Origin: Microbacterium aurantiacum | GTDB taxonomy: Bacteria; Actinomycetota; Actinomycetes; Actinomycetales; Microbacteriaceae | Assembly: GCF_021654035.1 (NCBI RefSeq) | Contig: NZ_JAJPDW010000003.1 | Location: 1 to 64,000, forward strand | DNA: 64,000 nucleotides | Direction of reading: 5' to 3' | In this document: positions 26,861-36,406 of the stretch, in pieces | Numbering within the stretch: the stretch's first letter is position 1 | Layout of the letters: each line of letters starts with the position of its first letter | Position numbers and translations under genes: made by a program | The notes under the pieces: model-generated | What the model was told of the DNA's origin: nothing | Database searches by the model: none | What the model saw: only the letters and a program-made list of their open reading frames with translations

Positions 26861-28375
26861 ATGAAGCTGGAGCTGAGGGGGATCACGAAGAGATTCGGCT
26901 CCCTGGTCGCCAACGACCACATCGATCTCGTGATCGAACCGGGTCAGATCCATGCCCTGCTCGGTGAGAACGGGGCCGGCAAGAGCACGCTGATGAACGT
27001 GCTCTACGGCCTCTACCAAGCCGACGAAGGCGACATCCTGCTGGACGACGTCGTCCAGCACTTCCGGGGTCCGGGAGATGCGATGAACGCGGGCATCGGC
27101 ATGGTCCATCAGCACTTCATGCTGATCCCGGTCTTCACCGTAGCCGAGAACGTCATGCTCGGACACGAGAACACCAAGGGACTGGGCGTCCTCGACCTCG
27201 CCGCCGCGCGGCGGCACGTGCGAGAGGTCGCCGACCGCTTCGGGTTCCAGATCGATCCCGACGCGCTCGTCGGCGATCTGCCCGTCGGCGTGCAGCAGCG
27301 CGTCGAGATCATCAAGGCCCTGTCCCGTGACGCCCGCGTCCTCGTCTTCGACGAGCCCACCGCCGTCCTCACGCCCCAGGAGACCGACGAGCTTATGGCG
27401 ATCATGCGCCAGCTCCGCGACGAGGGCACCTCCATCGTCTTCATCACCCACAAGCTCCGCGAGGTCCGCGAAGTCGCGGACGCGATCACCGTCATCCGTC
27501 TCGGAAAGGTCGTCGGCGAGGCCTCGCCCACCGCGAGCAACACCGAGCTGGCGTCGCTGATGGTCGGCCGCGCGGTCGAGCTCACCGTGCAGAAGGACGC
27601 GCCGCGTCTGGGCGACGGCGGACTGAGGGTGAAGGACCTCCGGGTCCTCACCCCGACGGGAGCCGTCGTCGTCGACGACATCTCGTTCGACGTCCGCCCC
27701 GGCGAGATCCTCGCCGTCGCCGGCGTGCAGGGCAACGGCCAGACCGAGCTCGTCGAGGCCATCGTCGGTCTCGCCGCGCGCGTCGAGGGCTCGATCGAGC
27801 TCGACGGCACCGAGCTCGTCGGCAAGAGCGTCCGTGGGATCCTCGACGCCGGTGTCGGGTTCGTCCCGGAGGACCGCAAAGAGGACGGCCTCGTCGGGAA
27901 CTTCTCCGTCGCCGAGAACCTCATCCTCGACCGGTCCAGCGACCCGGAGTTCGTGCGCGCAGGGACCATCCGCCGTCAGGCCGTGGACACCTTCGCCCGC
28001 GAGCGGATCACCGAATACGACATCCGCACGCAGGGGCCCGAGTCCCCGGCGGGGGCGCTCTCCGGCGGCAACCAGCAGAAGGTCGTCATCGCCCGCGAGA
28101 TGAGCCGCGACCTGCGTCTGTTCGTCGCCGCCCAGCCCACCCGCGGCGTCGACGTCGGCTCGATCGAGTTCATCCACAAGCGCATCGTGCAGACGCGGGA
28201 TGCCGGCATCCCGGTCATCGTCGTCTCGACCGAGCTCGACGAGGTGACCGCCCTCGCCGACCGCATCGCCGTGATGTACCGCGGTCAGATCGTCGGAATC
28301 GTGCCGGGGGACACCCCGCGCGACGTGCTCGGGCTCATGATGGCCGGCGCGAGCGAAGCGGAGGCAGCGGCATGA
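26861..28375 (+). CDS. Nucleoside ABC transporter, double ATPase
   Basis: A 504-residue protein with two ATPase halves, as in sugar/nucleoside CUT2-type importers (YufO/NupO). The first half has Walker A GENGAGKST and Walker B VLVFDEPTAVL. The second has a degenerate Walker A (VAGVQGNGQTEL) but a good signature, ALSGGNQQKVVIAREM. That asymmetry is normal for this class. It overlaps the first permease by ATGA. Confidence 0.93.
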   Translation: MKLELRGITKRFGSLVANDHIDLVIEPGQIHALLGENGAGKSTLMNVLYGLYQADEGDILLDDVVQHFRGPGDAMNAGIGMVHQHFMLIPVFTVAENVMLGHENTKGLGVLDLAAARRHVREVADRFGFQIDPDALVGDLPVGVQQRVEIIKALSRDARVLVFDEPTAVLTPQETDELMAIMRQLRDEGTSIVFITHKLREVREVADAITVIRLGKVVGEASPTASNTELASLMVGRAVELTVQKDAPRLGDGGLRVKDLRVLTPTGAVVVDDISFDVRPGEILAVAGVQGNGQTELVEAIVGLAARVEGSIELDGTELVGKSVRGILDAGVGFVPEDRKEDGLVGNFSVAENLILDRSSDPEFVRAGTIRRQAVDTFARERITEYDIRTQGPESPAGALSGGNQQKVVIAREMSRDLRLFVAAQPTRGVDVGSIEFIHKRIVQTRDAGIPVIVVSTELDEVTALADRIAVMYRGQIVGIVPGDTPRDVLGLMMAGASEAEAAA

Positions 28376-29703
28376 GCGGCACCACCCCCGGAGCCGAGGA
28401 CGCCACGCGCCCCGGCGAGCAGCTGCCCCGCGCGAGCGGGCCCCTCACCGGGCAGGAGACACCCGAACCGCCCCGCGCGAACGTCCTGATGAAGGAGATC
28501 CTGCGCGGAAGCGCCGTGACGACGATCCTCGCGATCGTGCTGGCGATGATCGTCGGCGGCATCCTCATCGCCCTCACCGACGAGGACGTCCAGGAGTCGT
28601 CGGCGTACTTCTTCGCACGGCCCGGTGACACGCTCGCCGCGATCTGGAACGCCGTGTACGGCGGGTACGAGGCGCTCGTCCGCGGCTCGATCTTCAACGC
28701 GCGCGCCGACGACTTCGTCGGGCAGATCCGTCCGCTGACGAACTCGCTCGGCTTCGCCGCCCCGCTCATCGCGGCCGGCCTCGGTGTGGCGCTGGCGTTC
28801 CGCGCCGGTCTGTTCAACATCGGTGCCCGCGGTCAGATGCTCATGGGCGCGATCTTCGCGGCGTTCTTCACCTTCAACCTCGACCTCCCGATGTGGATCC
28901 ACCTCCCCACCACCATGCTCGCCGGCATCGTCGGCGGAGCGCTGTGGGGCGGCCTCGTCGGTCTCATCAAGGCCGTGACGGGTGCCCACGAGGTCATCCT
29001 CACGATCATGACGAACTACATAGCCTTCTACCTGCTGCTGTGGATGATCCGGACCCCCGGTCTCCTTCAGCGCGAAGGCACCAACCAGCCGATCACGGCG
29101 CCCACGCCGGCATCCGCGCAGTTCCCGAATCTGCTGGGGCCCGCCTTCCCGGCGCTGGACTGGGGCTTCCTCATCGTCGTGGCGATCACGGTGCTCGTGT
29201 GGTGGATCCTTGAGCGCTCGAGTCTGGGCCTGCGCATCCGCGCGGTGGGGGAGAACCCGCACGCGGCGCTCGCGGCGGGCATCAACGTCAAGCGCATCTA
29301 CGTGTACGCGATGCTCTTCGCCGGAGGCCTGGCGGGCATGGCGGCGATGAACCAGATCCAGGGATCGGTCACCACGGGCTTCTCCGGCACGATCGACGCG
29401 GGGATCGGCTTCGACGCGATCACGGTCGCCCTCCTCGGCCGCAGCCGGGCGTGGGGCACGTTCGCGGCCGGCATCCTGTTCGGCGTCCTGAAGTCGGGAT
29501 CCTTCGCCATGCAGGCGCAGGGCATCCCGGTCGACATCGTCCTGGTCGTACAGTCGTTGATCGTCCTCTTCATCGCCGCGCCGCCGCTGCTGCGCACCAT
29601 CTTCTTTCTCCCCAAGTCGGATGCCGAGAAGGCCGCCAAGGCACGCGCCAAGGCCGCCAAGCGTCGACCCGAGGACACCCGCGGAAAGGCGGTGTCGGCA
29701 TGA
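28372..29703 (+). CDS. Nucleoside ABC transporter permease 1
   Basis: A 443-residue membrane protein of the BPD_transp_2 family with eight to ten helices. RAGLFNIGARGQMLMGAIFAAFF and the loop GAHEVILTIMTNYIAFYLL (the EAA-like coupling region) match YufP/NupP. The N-terminal 40 residues and the C-terminal lysine/alanine-rich tail are cytoplasmic. It overlaps both neighbours by ATGA. Confidence 0.92.
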   Translation: MSGTTPGAEDATRPGEQLPRASGPLTGQETPEPPRANVLMKEILRGSAVTTILAIVLAMIVGGILIALTDEDVQESSAYFFARPGDTLAAIWNAVYGGYEALVRGSIFNARADDFVGQIRPLTNSLGFAAPLIAAGLGVALAFRAGLFNIGARGQMLMGAIFAAFFTFNLDLPMWIHLPTTMLAGIVGGALWGGLVGLIKAVTGAHEVILTIMTNYIAFYLLLWMIRTPGLLQREGTNQPITAPTPASAQFPNLLGPAFPALDWGFLIVVAITVLVWWILERSSLGLRIRAVGENPHAALAAGINVKRIYVYAMLFAGGLAGMAAMNQIQGSVTTGFSGTIDAGIGFDAITVALLGRSRAWGTFAAGILFGVLKSGSFAMQAQGIPVDIVLVVQSLIVLFIAAPPLLRTIFFLPKSDAEKAAKARAKAAKRRPEDTRGKAVSA

Positions 29704-30986
29704 GCGCGCTCGCAGCCTCGACGGCCGATGACGGCACGATCCACCTCGCCACGGTGAAGGTGCGCAGCTTCAAGGTTCCGATCGTCCTCGGCGTGGTGAC
29801 GGTGCTGCTCGCGGCCCTCTTCCTCTTCGTTCCGCGATCGGGCGAGAGCACCTTCCGCCTCCGCGACTCCTCCTCGGCCATCGCTCTTCCGGACGTGGTG
29901 CTGAACACCGCACTCACGTCCTGGGTGATCGTGGTGCTGCTCGCCCTCCTCACCGCCTATTCGGCGTGGCTCGCGTGGAACTACGAGCGGACACCCTTGT
30001 GGCTGACCGTGGCGTTCGGATCGTTCGGCGTCTTCGCGTTCCTCGTGTGGGCCGGAGCGGGCGGCCTCGTGCCGGTCTCCAGCCTCCTCGTCGGTGCCGT
30101 GTCGCTGTCGGTGCCCCTCGTCTTCGGCGCCCTCGGCGGCGTGATCGGCGAGCGCGCGGGTGTGGTCAACGTCGCGATCGAGGGTCAGTTCCTGCTCGGC
30201 GCGTTCTCGGCGGCGCTGCTGTCGAGCATCACCCAGAACCCCTTCGTCGGCCTCATCGGGGCGATGATCGGCGGCGTCCTGGTCGCCTTCGTGCTCGCGG
30301 CCTTCGCGATCAAGTACCTGGTGGAGCAGGTGATCGTCGGTGTCGTCCTCAACGTCCTCGTGACCGGCCTCACCGGGTTCCTCTACGGGGCGCTCCTCGT
30401 GCCGAACGAGACCGAGCTGAACCGCCCCGTGGTCTTCGAGCGCATCAAGATCCCCGTCCTCGGCGACATCCCGATCCTCGGGCCCGTGCTGTTCAACCAG
30501 ACCTTCATCGTCTATCTCATGTTCATCGCGGTCGCCGTGGTGTCGTGGGGCCTGTACCGCACCCGCTGGGGCCTGCGTCTGCGCGCCGTCGGCGAGCACC
30601 CGCAGGCGGCCGACACGGTCGGCATCCGGGTGAACCCGACGCGGTTCTGGAACGTCTCGCTCGCGGGCGCGATCGCCGGCATCGGCGGCGCATACTTCAC
30701 GCTCGTGTCGGTGCCGCAGTTCGGCAAGGAGATGACCGCCGGCCTCGGCTTCATCGCCCTCGCCGCCGTCATCTTCGGCCGCTGGGATCCGATCCGGGCG
30801 AGCCTGGCCGCGCTGCTCTTCGGCTTCGTGACGAACCTGCAGAACCTCCTGACCGTGCTGCGGACCCCGATCCCCAGCGAATTCATGCTGATGCTGCCGT
30901 ACGTCGTGACGATCCTCGCGGTCGCCGGCTTCGCGGGTCAGATCAAGGGCCCCGCCGCCGCGGGCAAGCCGTACATCAAGGGGTGA
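29700..30986 (+). CDS. Nucleoside ABC transporter permease 2
   Basis: A 428-residue second permease (YufQ/NupQ type). ERAGVVNVAIEGQFLLGAFSAAL and KYLVEQVIVGVVLNVLVTG are the matching signature segments. It is longer at the N-terminus than typical members, with two additional hydrophobic segments before residue 115. ATG 29700 overlaps the previous stop. It forms the channel with permease 1. Confidence 0.92.
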   Translation: MSALAASTADDGTIHLATVKVRSFKVPIVLGVVTVLLAALFLFVPRSGESTFRLRDSSSAIALPDVVLNTALTSWVIVVLLALLTAYSAWLAWNYERTPLWLTVAFGSFGVFAFLVWAGAGGLVPVSSLLVGAVSLSVPLVFGALGGVIGERAGVVNVAIEGQFLLGAFSAALLSSITQNPFVGLIGAMIGGVLVAFVLAAFAIKYLVEQVIVGVVLNVLVTGLTGFLYGALLVPNETELNRPVVFERIKIPVLGDIPILGPVLFNQTFIVYLMFIAVAVVSWGLYRTRWGLRLRAVGEHPQAADTVGIRVNPTRFWNVSLAGAIAGIGGAYFTLVSVPQFGKEMTAGLGFIALAAVIFGRWDPIRASLAALLFGFVTNLQNLLTVLRTPIPSEFMLMLPYVVTILAVAGFAGQIKGPAAAGKPYIKG

Positions 30987-31386
30987 GTGTGACCGACATC
31001 CACTGGGACGAGCTGCGCGCAGCCGCCACCGACGCCATGGAGCGCGCCTACGCGCCCTACTCGCGCTACAAGGTGGGGGCCGCGGCCCTCGTCTCCGACG
31101 GGAGGATCGTGACCGGCTGCAACGTCGAGAACGCGTCCTACGGCGTGGGCCTCTGCGCCGAGTGCGGTCTCGTCAGCGACCTGCAGATGTCCGGAGGCGG
31201 CCAGCTCGTCGCCTTCGTGTGCGTCAACGGTCACGGCGACACGATCATGCCCTGCGGGCGCTGCCGTCAGCTGCTGTACGAATTCGCCCTGCCCGGGATG
31301 CTGCTCGAGACCGTCTCCGGCATCCGCACCATCGATGAAGTCCTTCCCGACGCGTTCGGGCCCCGAGACCTCGAGGAGGCGGGCCG

Positions 31387-31390
<4 letters not shown>
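30983..31390 (+). CDS. cdd: Cytidine deaminase
   Basis: A 135-residue homotetrameric-type enzyme deaminating cytidine and deoxycytidine. The zinc site is seen as NVENASYGVGLCAE (the CAE includes the catalytic glutamate) and PCGRCRQLL. GTG 30983 overlaps the permease stop (GTGA); GTG 30989 is an alternative start two codons in. Its product uridine or deoxyuridine feeds the phosphorylase encoded next. Confidence 0.94.
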
Positions 31391-32676
<1,286 letters not shown>

Positions 32677-32726
32677 CGCTCCGGCATCCACGATCCCCCC
32701 ACGCCCCCACCTCCAGGAGACACACC

Positions 32727-33842
32727 ATGTCGATCGACCAGCACGGCGACACCGTCATCGAGGGGCTCTCCGTTCGCGGACTGCCCAAGATCTCGCTCCA
32801 CGATCACCTCGACGGCGCACTCCGCCCGGCGACGATCATCGAGCTCGCCGACGCCGCCGGCGTCGACGTGCCCGAGGACGACGCCGACGCGCTCGGCGAC
32901 TGGTTCGCCGAGAAGAGCGACTCCGGATCGCTCGTCGAGTACCTGAAGACCTTCGACCTCACCACCGCGGTGATGCAGACCCGTGAGGGTCTCACCCGCG
33001 TGGCGCGGGAATTCGTCGAGGATCTCGCCGCCGACGGCGTCATCTACGGCGAGGTCCGGTGGGCGCCCGAGCAGCACCTCGCCGGCGGGCTGTCGCTGGA
33101 AGAGGTCGTCGACGCCGTGCAGGAGGGCATCGAGGAGGGCGAGGACCTCGCCGACAGCCGAGGGCACGACATCCGTGTGGGGCAGCTCATCACCGCGATG
33201 CGGCACACCGACCGGTCGCTCGAGATCGCCAAGCTCGCGGTGGACTGGCGTGGGCGAGGAGCCGTGGGATTCGACATCGCCGGCCCGGAGGACGGGTTCC
33301 CGCCGTCGAAGCACCGTGCGGCGTTCGACTACCTGGCCGCGCAGTTCTTCCCGGTGACCGTGCACGCCGGTGAGGCGGCCGGGCTCGATTCGATCCGCTC
33401 GGCCCTGATCGACGGGCGCGCGCTGCGTCTCGGCCACGGTGTGCGTCTCGCCGAGGACCTCGAGGTCATCTCGCGCGAGGGCGAAGAGGTGCTCGTGCAG
33501 TTCGGCGACCTCGCCCGCTGGGTGCGCGACCGCGAGATCCCGCTCGAGCTGTCGCCGTCGTCGAACCTGCAGACCGGCGCCATCGAGCGCTGGGGCACGA
33601 CGATGGAGGACCACCCGTTCGACTTCCTGTACCAGCTCGGCTTCGCCGTGACGGTCAACGTCGACAACCGCACGATGAGCCGCACGTCGCTCACGCGGGA
33701 GCTCGCGCTCCTCGCCGCGACGTTCGACTACGGACTGGACGACCTCGAGGCCTTCCAGCTGAACGCCGCCGCCGGCGCCTTCCTCGCCGTCGAGGAGCGC
33801 GAGGAGCTCATCGAGCTGATCGCCGAGGGCTTCGAAGCCTGA
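32727..33842 (+). CDS. add: Adenosine deaminase
   Basis: A 371-residue zinc amidohydrolase converting adenosine to inosine. ISLHDHLDGALRP holds the metal histidines, FDIAGPEDGFP and TVHAGEAAG the substrate and zinc residues, and LELSPSSNLQTGA and VNVDNRTMSRTSL the remaining ones. AGGAGA precedes ATG 32727. It is the last gene of the nucleoside operon. Downstream lie repeat elements B1 and B2. Confidence 0.94.
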   Translation: MSIDQHGDTVIEGLSVRGLPKISLHDHLDGALRPATIIELADAAGVDVPEDDADALGDWFAEKSDSGSLVEYLKTFDLTTAVMQTREGLTRVAREFVEDLAADGVIYGEVRWAPEQHLAGGLSLEEVVDAVQEGIEEGEDLADSRGHDIRVGQLITAMRHTDRSLEIAKLAVDWRGRGAVGFDIAGPEDGFPPSKHRAAFDYLAAQFFPVTVHAGEAAGLDSIRSALIDGRALRLGHGVRLAEDLEVISREGEEVLVQFGDLARWVRDREIPLELSPSSNLQTGAIERWGTTMEDHPFDFLYQLGFAVTVNVDNRTMSRTSLTRELALLAATFDYGLDDLEAFQLNAAAGAFLAVEEREELIELIAEGFEA

Positions 33843-33885
33843 CCCGGGTTTGGGTCGGGTCGGGTCGGATCCGGCGGGCGTGCGT

Positions 33886-33958
33886 AACTCCTCCGATCCG
33901 GCCCGGTTCCGCCCGCCCGAGCCGTTTTCGCGCAGGTTCGGCCCGGATCTGAGGAGTT
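33886..33958 (-). repeat. Element B1 (73 bp), reverse direction
   Basis: Starts AACTCCTCCGATCCGG and ends CCGGATCTGAGGAGTT on the plus strand, so read on the minus strand it equals the A-type arms. It lies 43 bp after add. Confidence 0.85.
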
Positions 33959-34036
33959 CGGCTCGCCCGGCAGGCGGCACCCGCGGGTGGGCTTCCGGTG
34001 CGGGGTCAGCCCCGGACGCCCGCCTGCCGCGGGCCG

Positions 34037-34109
34037 AACTCCTCCGATCCGGCCCGGCGGCGTCCGAGGGGCGTGTTTCCGGCCGATCGGCGCGTAGATC
34101 TGAGGAGTC
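34037..34109 (-). repeat. Element B2 (73 bp), reverse direction
   Basis: Same reversed arms as B1, with one base changed at the right end (GAGGAGTC). It is followed by CGGTACGG. Confidence 0.8.
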
Positions 34110-34215
34110 CGGTACGGCCCGCCGCGGCTCCTCCCCAGCGTCGGAGTCCGGCGGACTCTCCACACATCGCCGTGACGACGGCTGCCGCGTGCGCACGGGC
34201 GGCCAAGGTGACCTC

Positions 34216-35175
34216 ATGCGCACCCGACAGCCCGCTTCTGCTCAGCGTTCCGCGCCGCGTCTGTGGACGACGGCGGAACTGCGTGCCGAAGGCATCTCCC
34301 GTCGCTCGCTGGCGCACATCGTCGCGACCGGCGGTCTGCTGAGAGTGCGGCGAGGTCAGTACGTCGCCTTCGACACACCCGCGGCGATCACGGAGGCCGT
34401 ACGGCTCGGCGGCCGCCTCGACTGCGTGTCCCTCCTCGCCCTGCTCGGGGTCTTCGTGCACCACGGGTCCGGTTCGCATATCCAGATCACCCCGGGCGCG
34501 AGCCGCCTCCCCGCGCCCGGCCCCGCAAGCTGCCGCCATTGGCGCGACTCGGAAGCGGCCGAGAGTGATCTGTGCGTACCGATCGTTGAAGCCCTGGCGC
34601 AGGCGTGCCGCTGTCAGCCGACGCGCTCGGCGATCGCGACTCTCGACAGCGCGCTGCATCTCGGGCTCATCGACGACGACGGTCTCGGCGAGGTGTTCGC
34701 GCGACTTCCGGTGCGGTTCCGTTCAATCCGCGGACTCATCGACGGTCGGTGCGAGTCGGGCCCGGAGACCCTCGTGCGCCTCATGCTGCGGATGCTGGGG
34801 TGCACCGTCGACGTGCAGGTCGAGATCCTGGGCGTCGGCCGCGTTGACTTCATCGTCGACGGATGGCTGATCATCGAGTGCGACAGCGAGGCGCACCATG
34901 CCGGCTGGGACCAGCAACGCAGAGACCGGCGTCGCGACCTGGCTACCGCTGCGCTGGGTTTCACCACGATTCGTCCGCTGGCGGAAGACGTGCTGTTCCA
35001 CGCCGACGACGTGTTCGGGCAGCTGCGGGACATTGTCGCGACGGGCGGGGTCGGTCGCGGGCGCGTACCCAATTCCTCAGATTTGCGCGGCGGGCGCGCG
35101 CGGAGGGCTGCATCCCGCGTTTCGGCGCCGGATCGGAGGAGTTCGGTACGTCGGGCGGCGGCGCCGGCGGCGTGA
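34216..35175 (+). CDS. DUF559-domain protein with AbiEi-like N-terminus
   Basis: A 319-residue protein of unknown role. The N-terminal 50-60 residues (LWTTAELRAEGISRRSLAHI, then LLRVRRGQYVAF) resemble the winged helix of AbiEi-family antitoxins. Residues about 205-275 resemble DUF559, a Vsr-like nuclease fold: RVDFIVDGWLIIECDSEAHH and DQQRRDRRRDLATAALGF. The pattern Asp, Glu-x-Asp, His suggests a possible metal site. ATG 34216 has AAGGTGA upstream. Codon use is less biased than in the neighbours, a hint of acquisition. The last ~35 residues are encoded by repeat element C1, so the original C-terminus was probably shorter. Confidence 0.75.
   Translation: MRTRQPASAQRSAPRLWTTAELRAEGISRRSLAHIVATGGLLRVRRGQYVAFDTPAAITEAVRLGGRLDCVSLLALLGVFVHHGSGSHIQITPGASRLPAPGPASCRHWRDSEAAESDLCVPIVEALAQACRCQPTRSAIATLDSALHLGLIDDDGLGEVFARLPVRFRSIRGLIDGRCESGPETLVRLMLRMLGCTVDVQVEILGVGRVDFIVDGWLIIECDSEAHHAGWDQQRRDRRRDLATAALGFTTIRPLAEDVLFHADDVFGQLRDIVATGGVGRGRVPNSSDLRGGRARRAASRVSAPDRRSSVRRAAAPAA
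35071..35143 (+). repeat. Element C1 (73 bp), inside a gene end
   Basis: Starts AATTCCTCAGATTTGCG and ends CCGGATCGGAGGAGTT, flanked by GTACCC and CGGTAC. It is read through by the DUF559 gene. Confidence 0.85.
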
Positions 35176-35231
35176 GAGCGCCTTCCGGAACTCGCCGCGG
35201 GTCGACCCGGGCCTAGCGCTGGGGCGTACCC

Positions 35232-35304
35232 AACTCCTCAGATCTGCGGTCGGCAGGTCGCGGGAGGGGCGGATCCGCCGTTCCGGCGACGGATCGGAGG
35301 AGTT
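35232..35304 (+). repeat. Element C2 (73 bp)
   Basis: Starts AACTCCTCAGATCTGCGG and ends GGATCGGAGGAGTT, with outer GCGTACCC and CGGTACGC that extend the pairing. The interior contains the palindrome GGCGGATCCGCC. Confidence 0.85.
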
Positions 35305-35434
35305 CGGTACGCGGCGCCCGCGCGGGGCCGCGCCGGCGGCGTGAGGCCGCGACCGTGGCCGCGCCGCCTGGTGGCCGCGCCGCGTCGGGGACGACGCCGC
35401 GTCGTGGCCAGGCAACCCGGGGGGAGCTGTACCG

Positions 35435-35507
35435 AACTCCTCAGATCTGCGGGGTCGGGGGATGAGCTGGGCGGGATCCGCCATTTCGGCGCCGGATCGG
35501 AGGAGTT
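35435..35507 (+). repeat. Element C3 (73 bp)
   Basis: Starts AACTCCTCAGATCTGCGG and ends CCGGATCGGAGGAGTT. The interior has GGCGGGATCCGCC, similar to C2. With C2 it accounts for the 397-bp gap before the hydrolase gene; no gene is seen there. Confidence 0.85.
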
Positions 35508-35572
35508 CGGCCCGCGGCCCGCTCGGGGCCCGTCTGCGCCCTGGGGCGAGCACCCGGGCGGGCCGGGCCCGG

Positions 35573-36394
35573 CTACAGGGCGAGGAGGAACGGGGCGAGG
35601 GCGGCGGTGATGTCGGCGCGGATCTGCTCGTCGGAGATCGTCGCGGGGTTGTCGCCCGCCTGCGGGCCGTACGCGCCGAACCCGGCGTGGTTGCCGCCGT
35701 CGATCTCGACGAACTCTGTGTCGGCCGGGAGGAGGGGTGCCGATTCGGCGATCTTCTCGGGAGTGGACAGCCCGTCCTCGCTGCCCGCGATGCTGAGCAC
35801 CGGCAGGTCCGACCCCGACAGGTCGTTCGCGCAGTAGCTCGCGAACAGCACGAGTGCGTCGGCGTCTTCGGCCAGCTGGCACGCGCGCACGCCGCCGAGC
35901 GAGTGCCCACCGACCGCCCAGGTCATAACGTCCGGGGCGAGCGCGGTGAAGTCGGACAGCGGCCGGAGATCGAAGAACGCGAGGTTCAGGGTCGGCTTGG
36001 TGATGACGACGGTCGCGCCGTCCTGCACCGCCCCGACGAGCGTCGCCGCGTACGCGTCGGCTTCGACCTTCGCGCCGGGGATGAACACCAGCCCGGTGTC
36101 GAACCCGCCCTCTGCGGGCGCGAGCACCCACGCGGACCCTTCGTCGGTCAGCGTGACGGCGGGGTCGGACTCGACCGCGGCGAGAGCTTCCGGCTCCGCA
36201 GCCATGACCCCCACGTTCGCCCAGACGAGGAACGCCACGACGGCCGCGACGATCAGCGCCCCGATCGACCCGAGGATCCACCACAGGACGCGCAACCCGC
36301 GGCGACGCGGCGTCTTCCGCGCTGACGCGTTGGCCGACGCGTCTGCGCCGCCCGTCGATCCAGCGCCAGGGGTCTCATCCGGTGCGGAGTTCAC
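35573..36394 (-). CDS. Membrane-anchored alpha/beta hydrolase
   Basis: A 273-residue protein. One N-terminal membrane segment follows a basic stretch (RKTPRRRGLRVLWWILGS, then about 22 hydrophobic residues), so the catalytic domain should face outside. The nucleophile elbow is GGHSLGGVRA; the acid is likely in IAGSEDGLSTP and the histidine in GGNHAGFG. Substrate unknown. GTG 36394 follows TAGCCT by 6 bases, and that TAG is the mtlD stop. Confidence 0.82.
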   Translation of the reverse strand: MNSAPDETPGAGSTGGADASANASARKTPRRRGLRVLWWILGSIGALIVAAVVAFLVWANVGVMAAEPEALAAVESDPAVTLTDEGSAWVLAPAEGGFDTGLVFIPGAKVEADAYAATLVGAVQDGATVVITKPTLNLAFFDLRPLSDFTALAPDVMTWAVGGHSLGGVRACQLAEDADALVLFASYCANDLSGSDLPVLSIAGSEDGLSTPEKIAESAPLLPADTEFVEIDGGNHAGFGAYGPQAGDNPATISDEQIRADITAALAPFLLAL

Positions 36395-36400
36395 CCTTCC

Positions 36401-36406
36401 AGGCTA
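36401..36406 (-). promoter_or_regulatory. -10 box TAGCCT overlapping the mtlD stop
   Basis: TAGCCT ends 6 bases before GTG 36394 of the hydrolase; its TAG is the mtlD stop codon. Confidence 0.5.

Noticed and set aside
34216..34500. Complete AbiE-type toxin-antitoxin pair
   Set aside because: Only an AbiEi-like N-terminus is present. No AbiEii nucleotidyltransferase gene follows, and the C-terminus is DUF559.
33886..35507. Composite transposon
   Set aside because: No transposase, integrase or target-site duplication is visible; only the opposed clusters around the DUF559 gene suggest mobility, so it is reported as a hypothesis.
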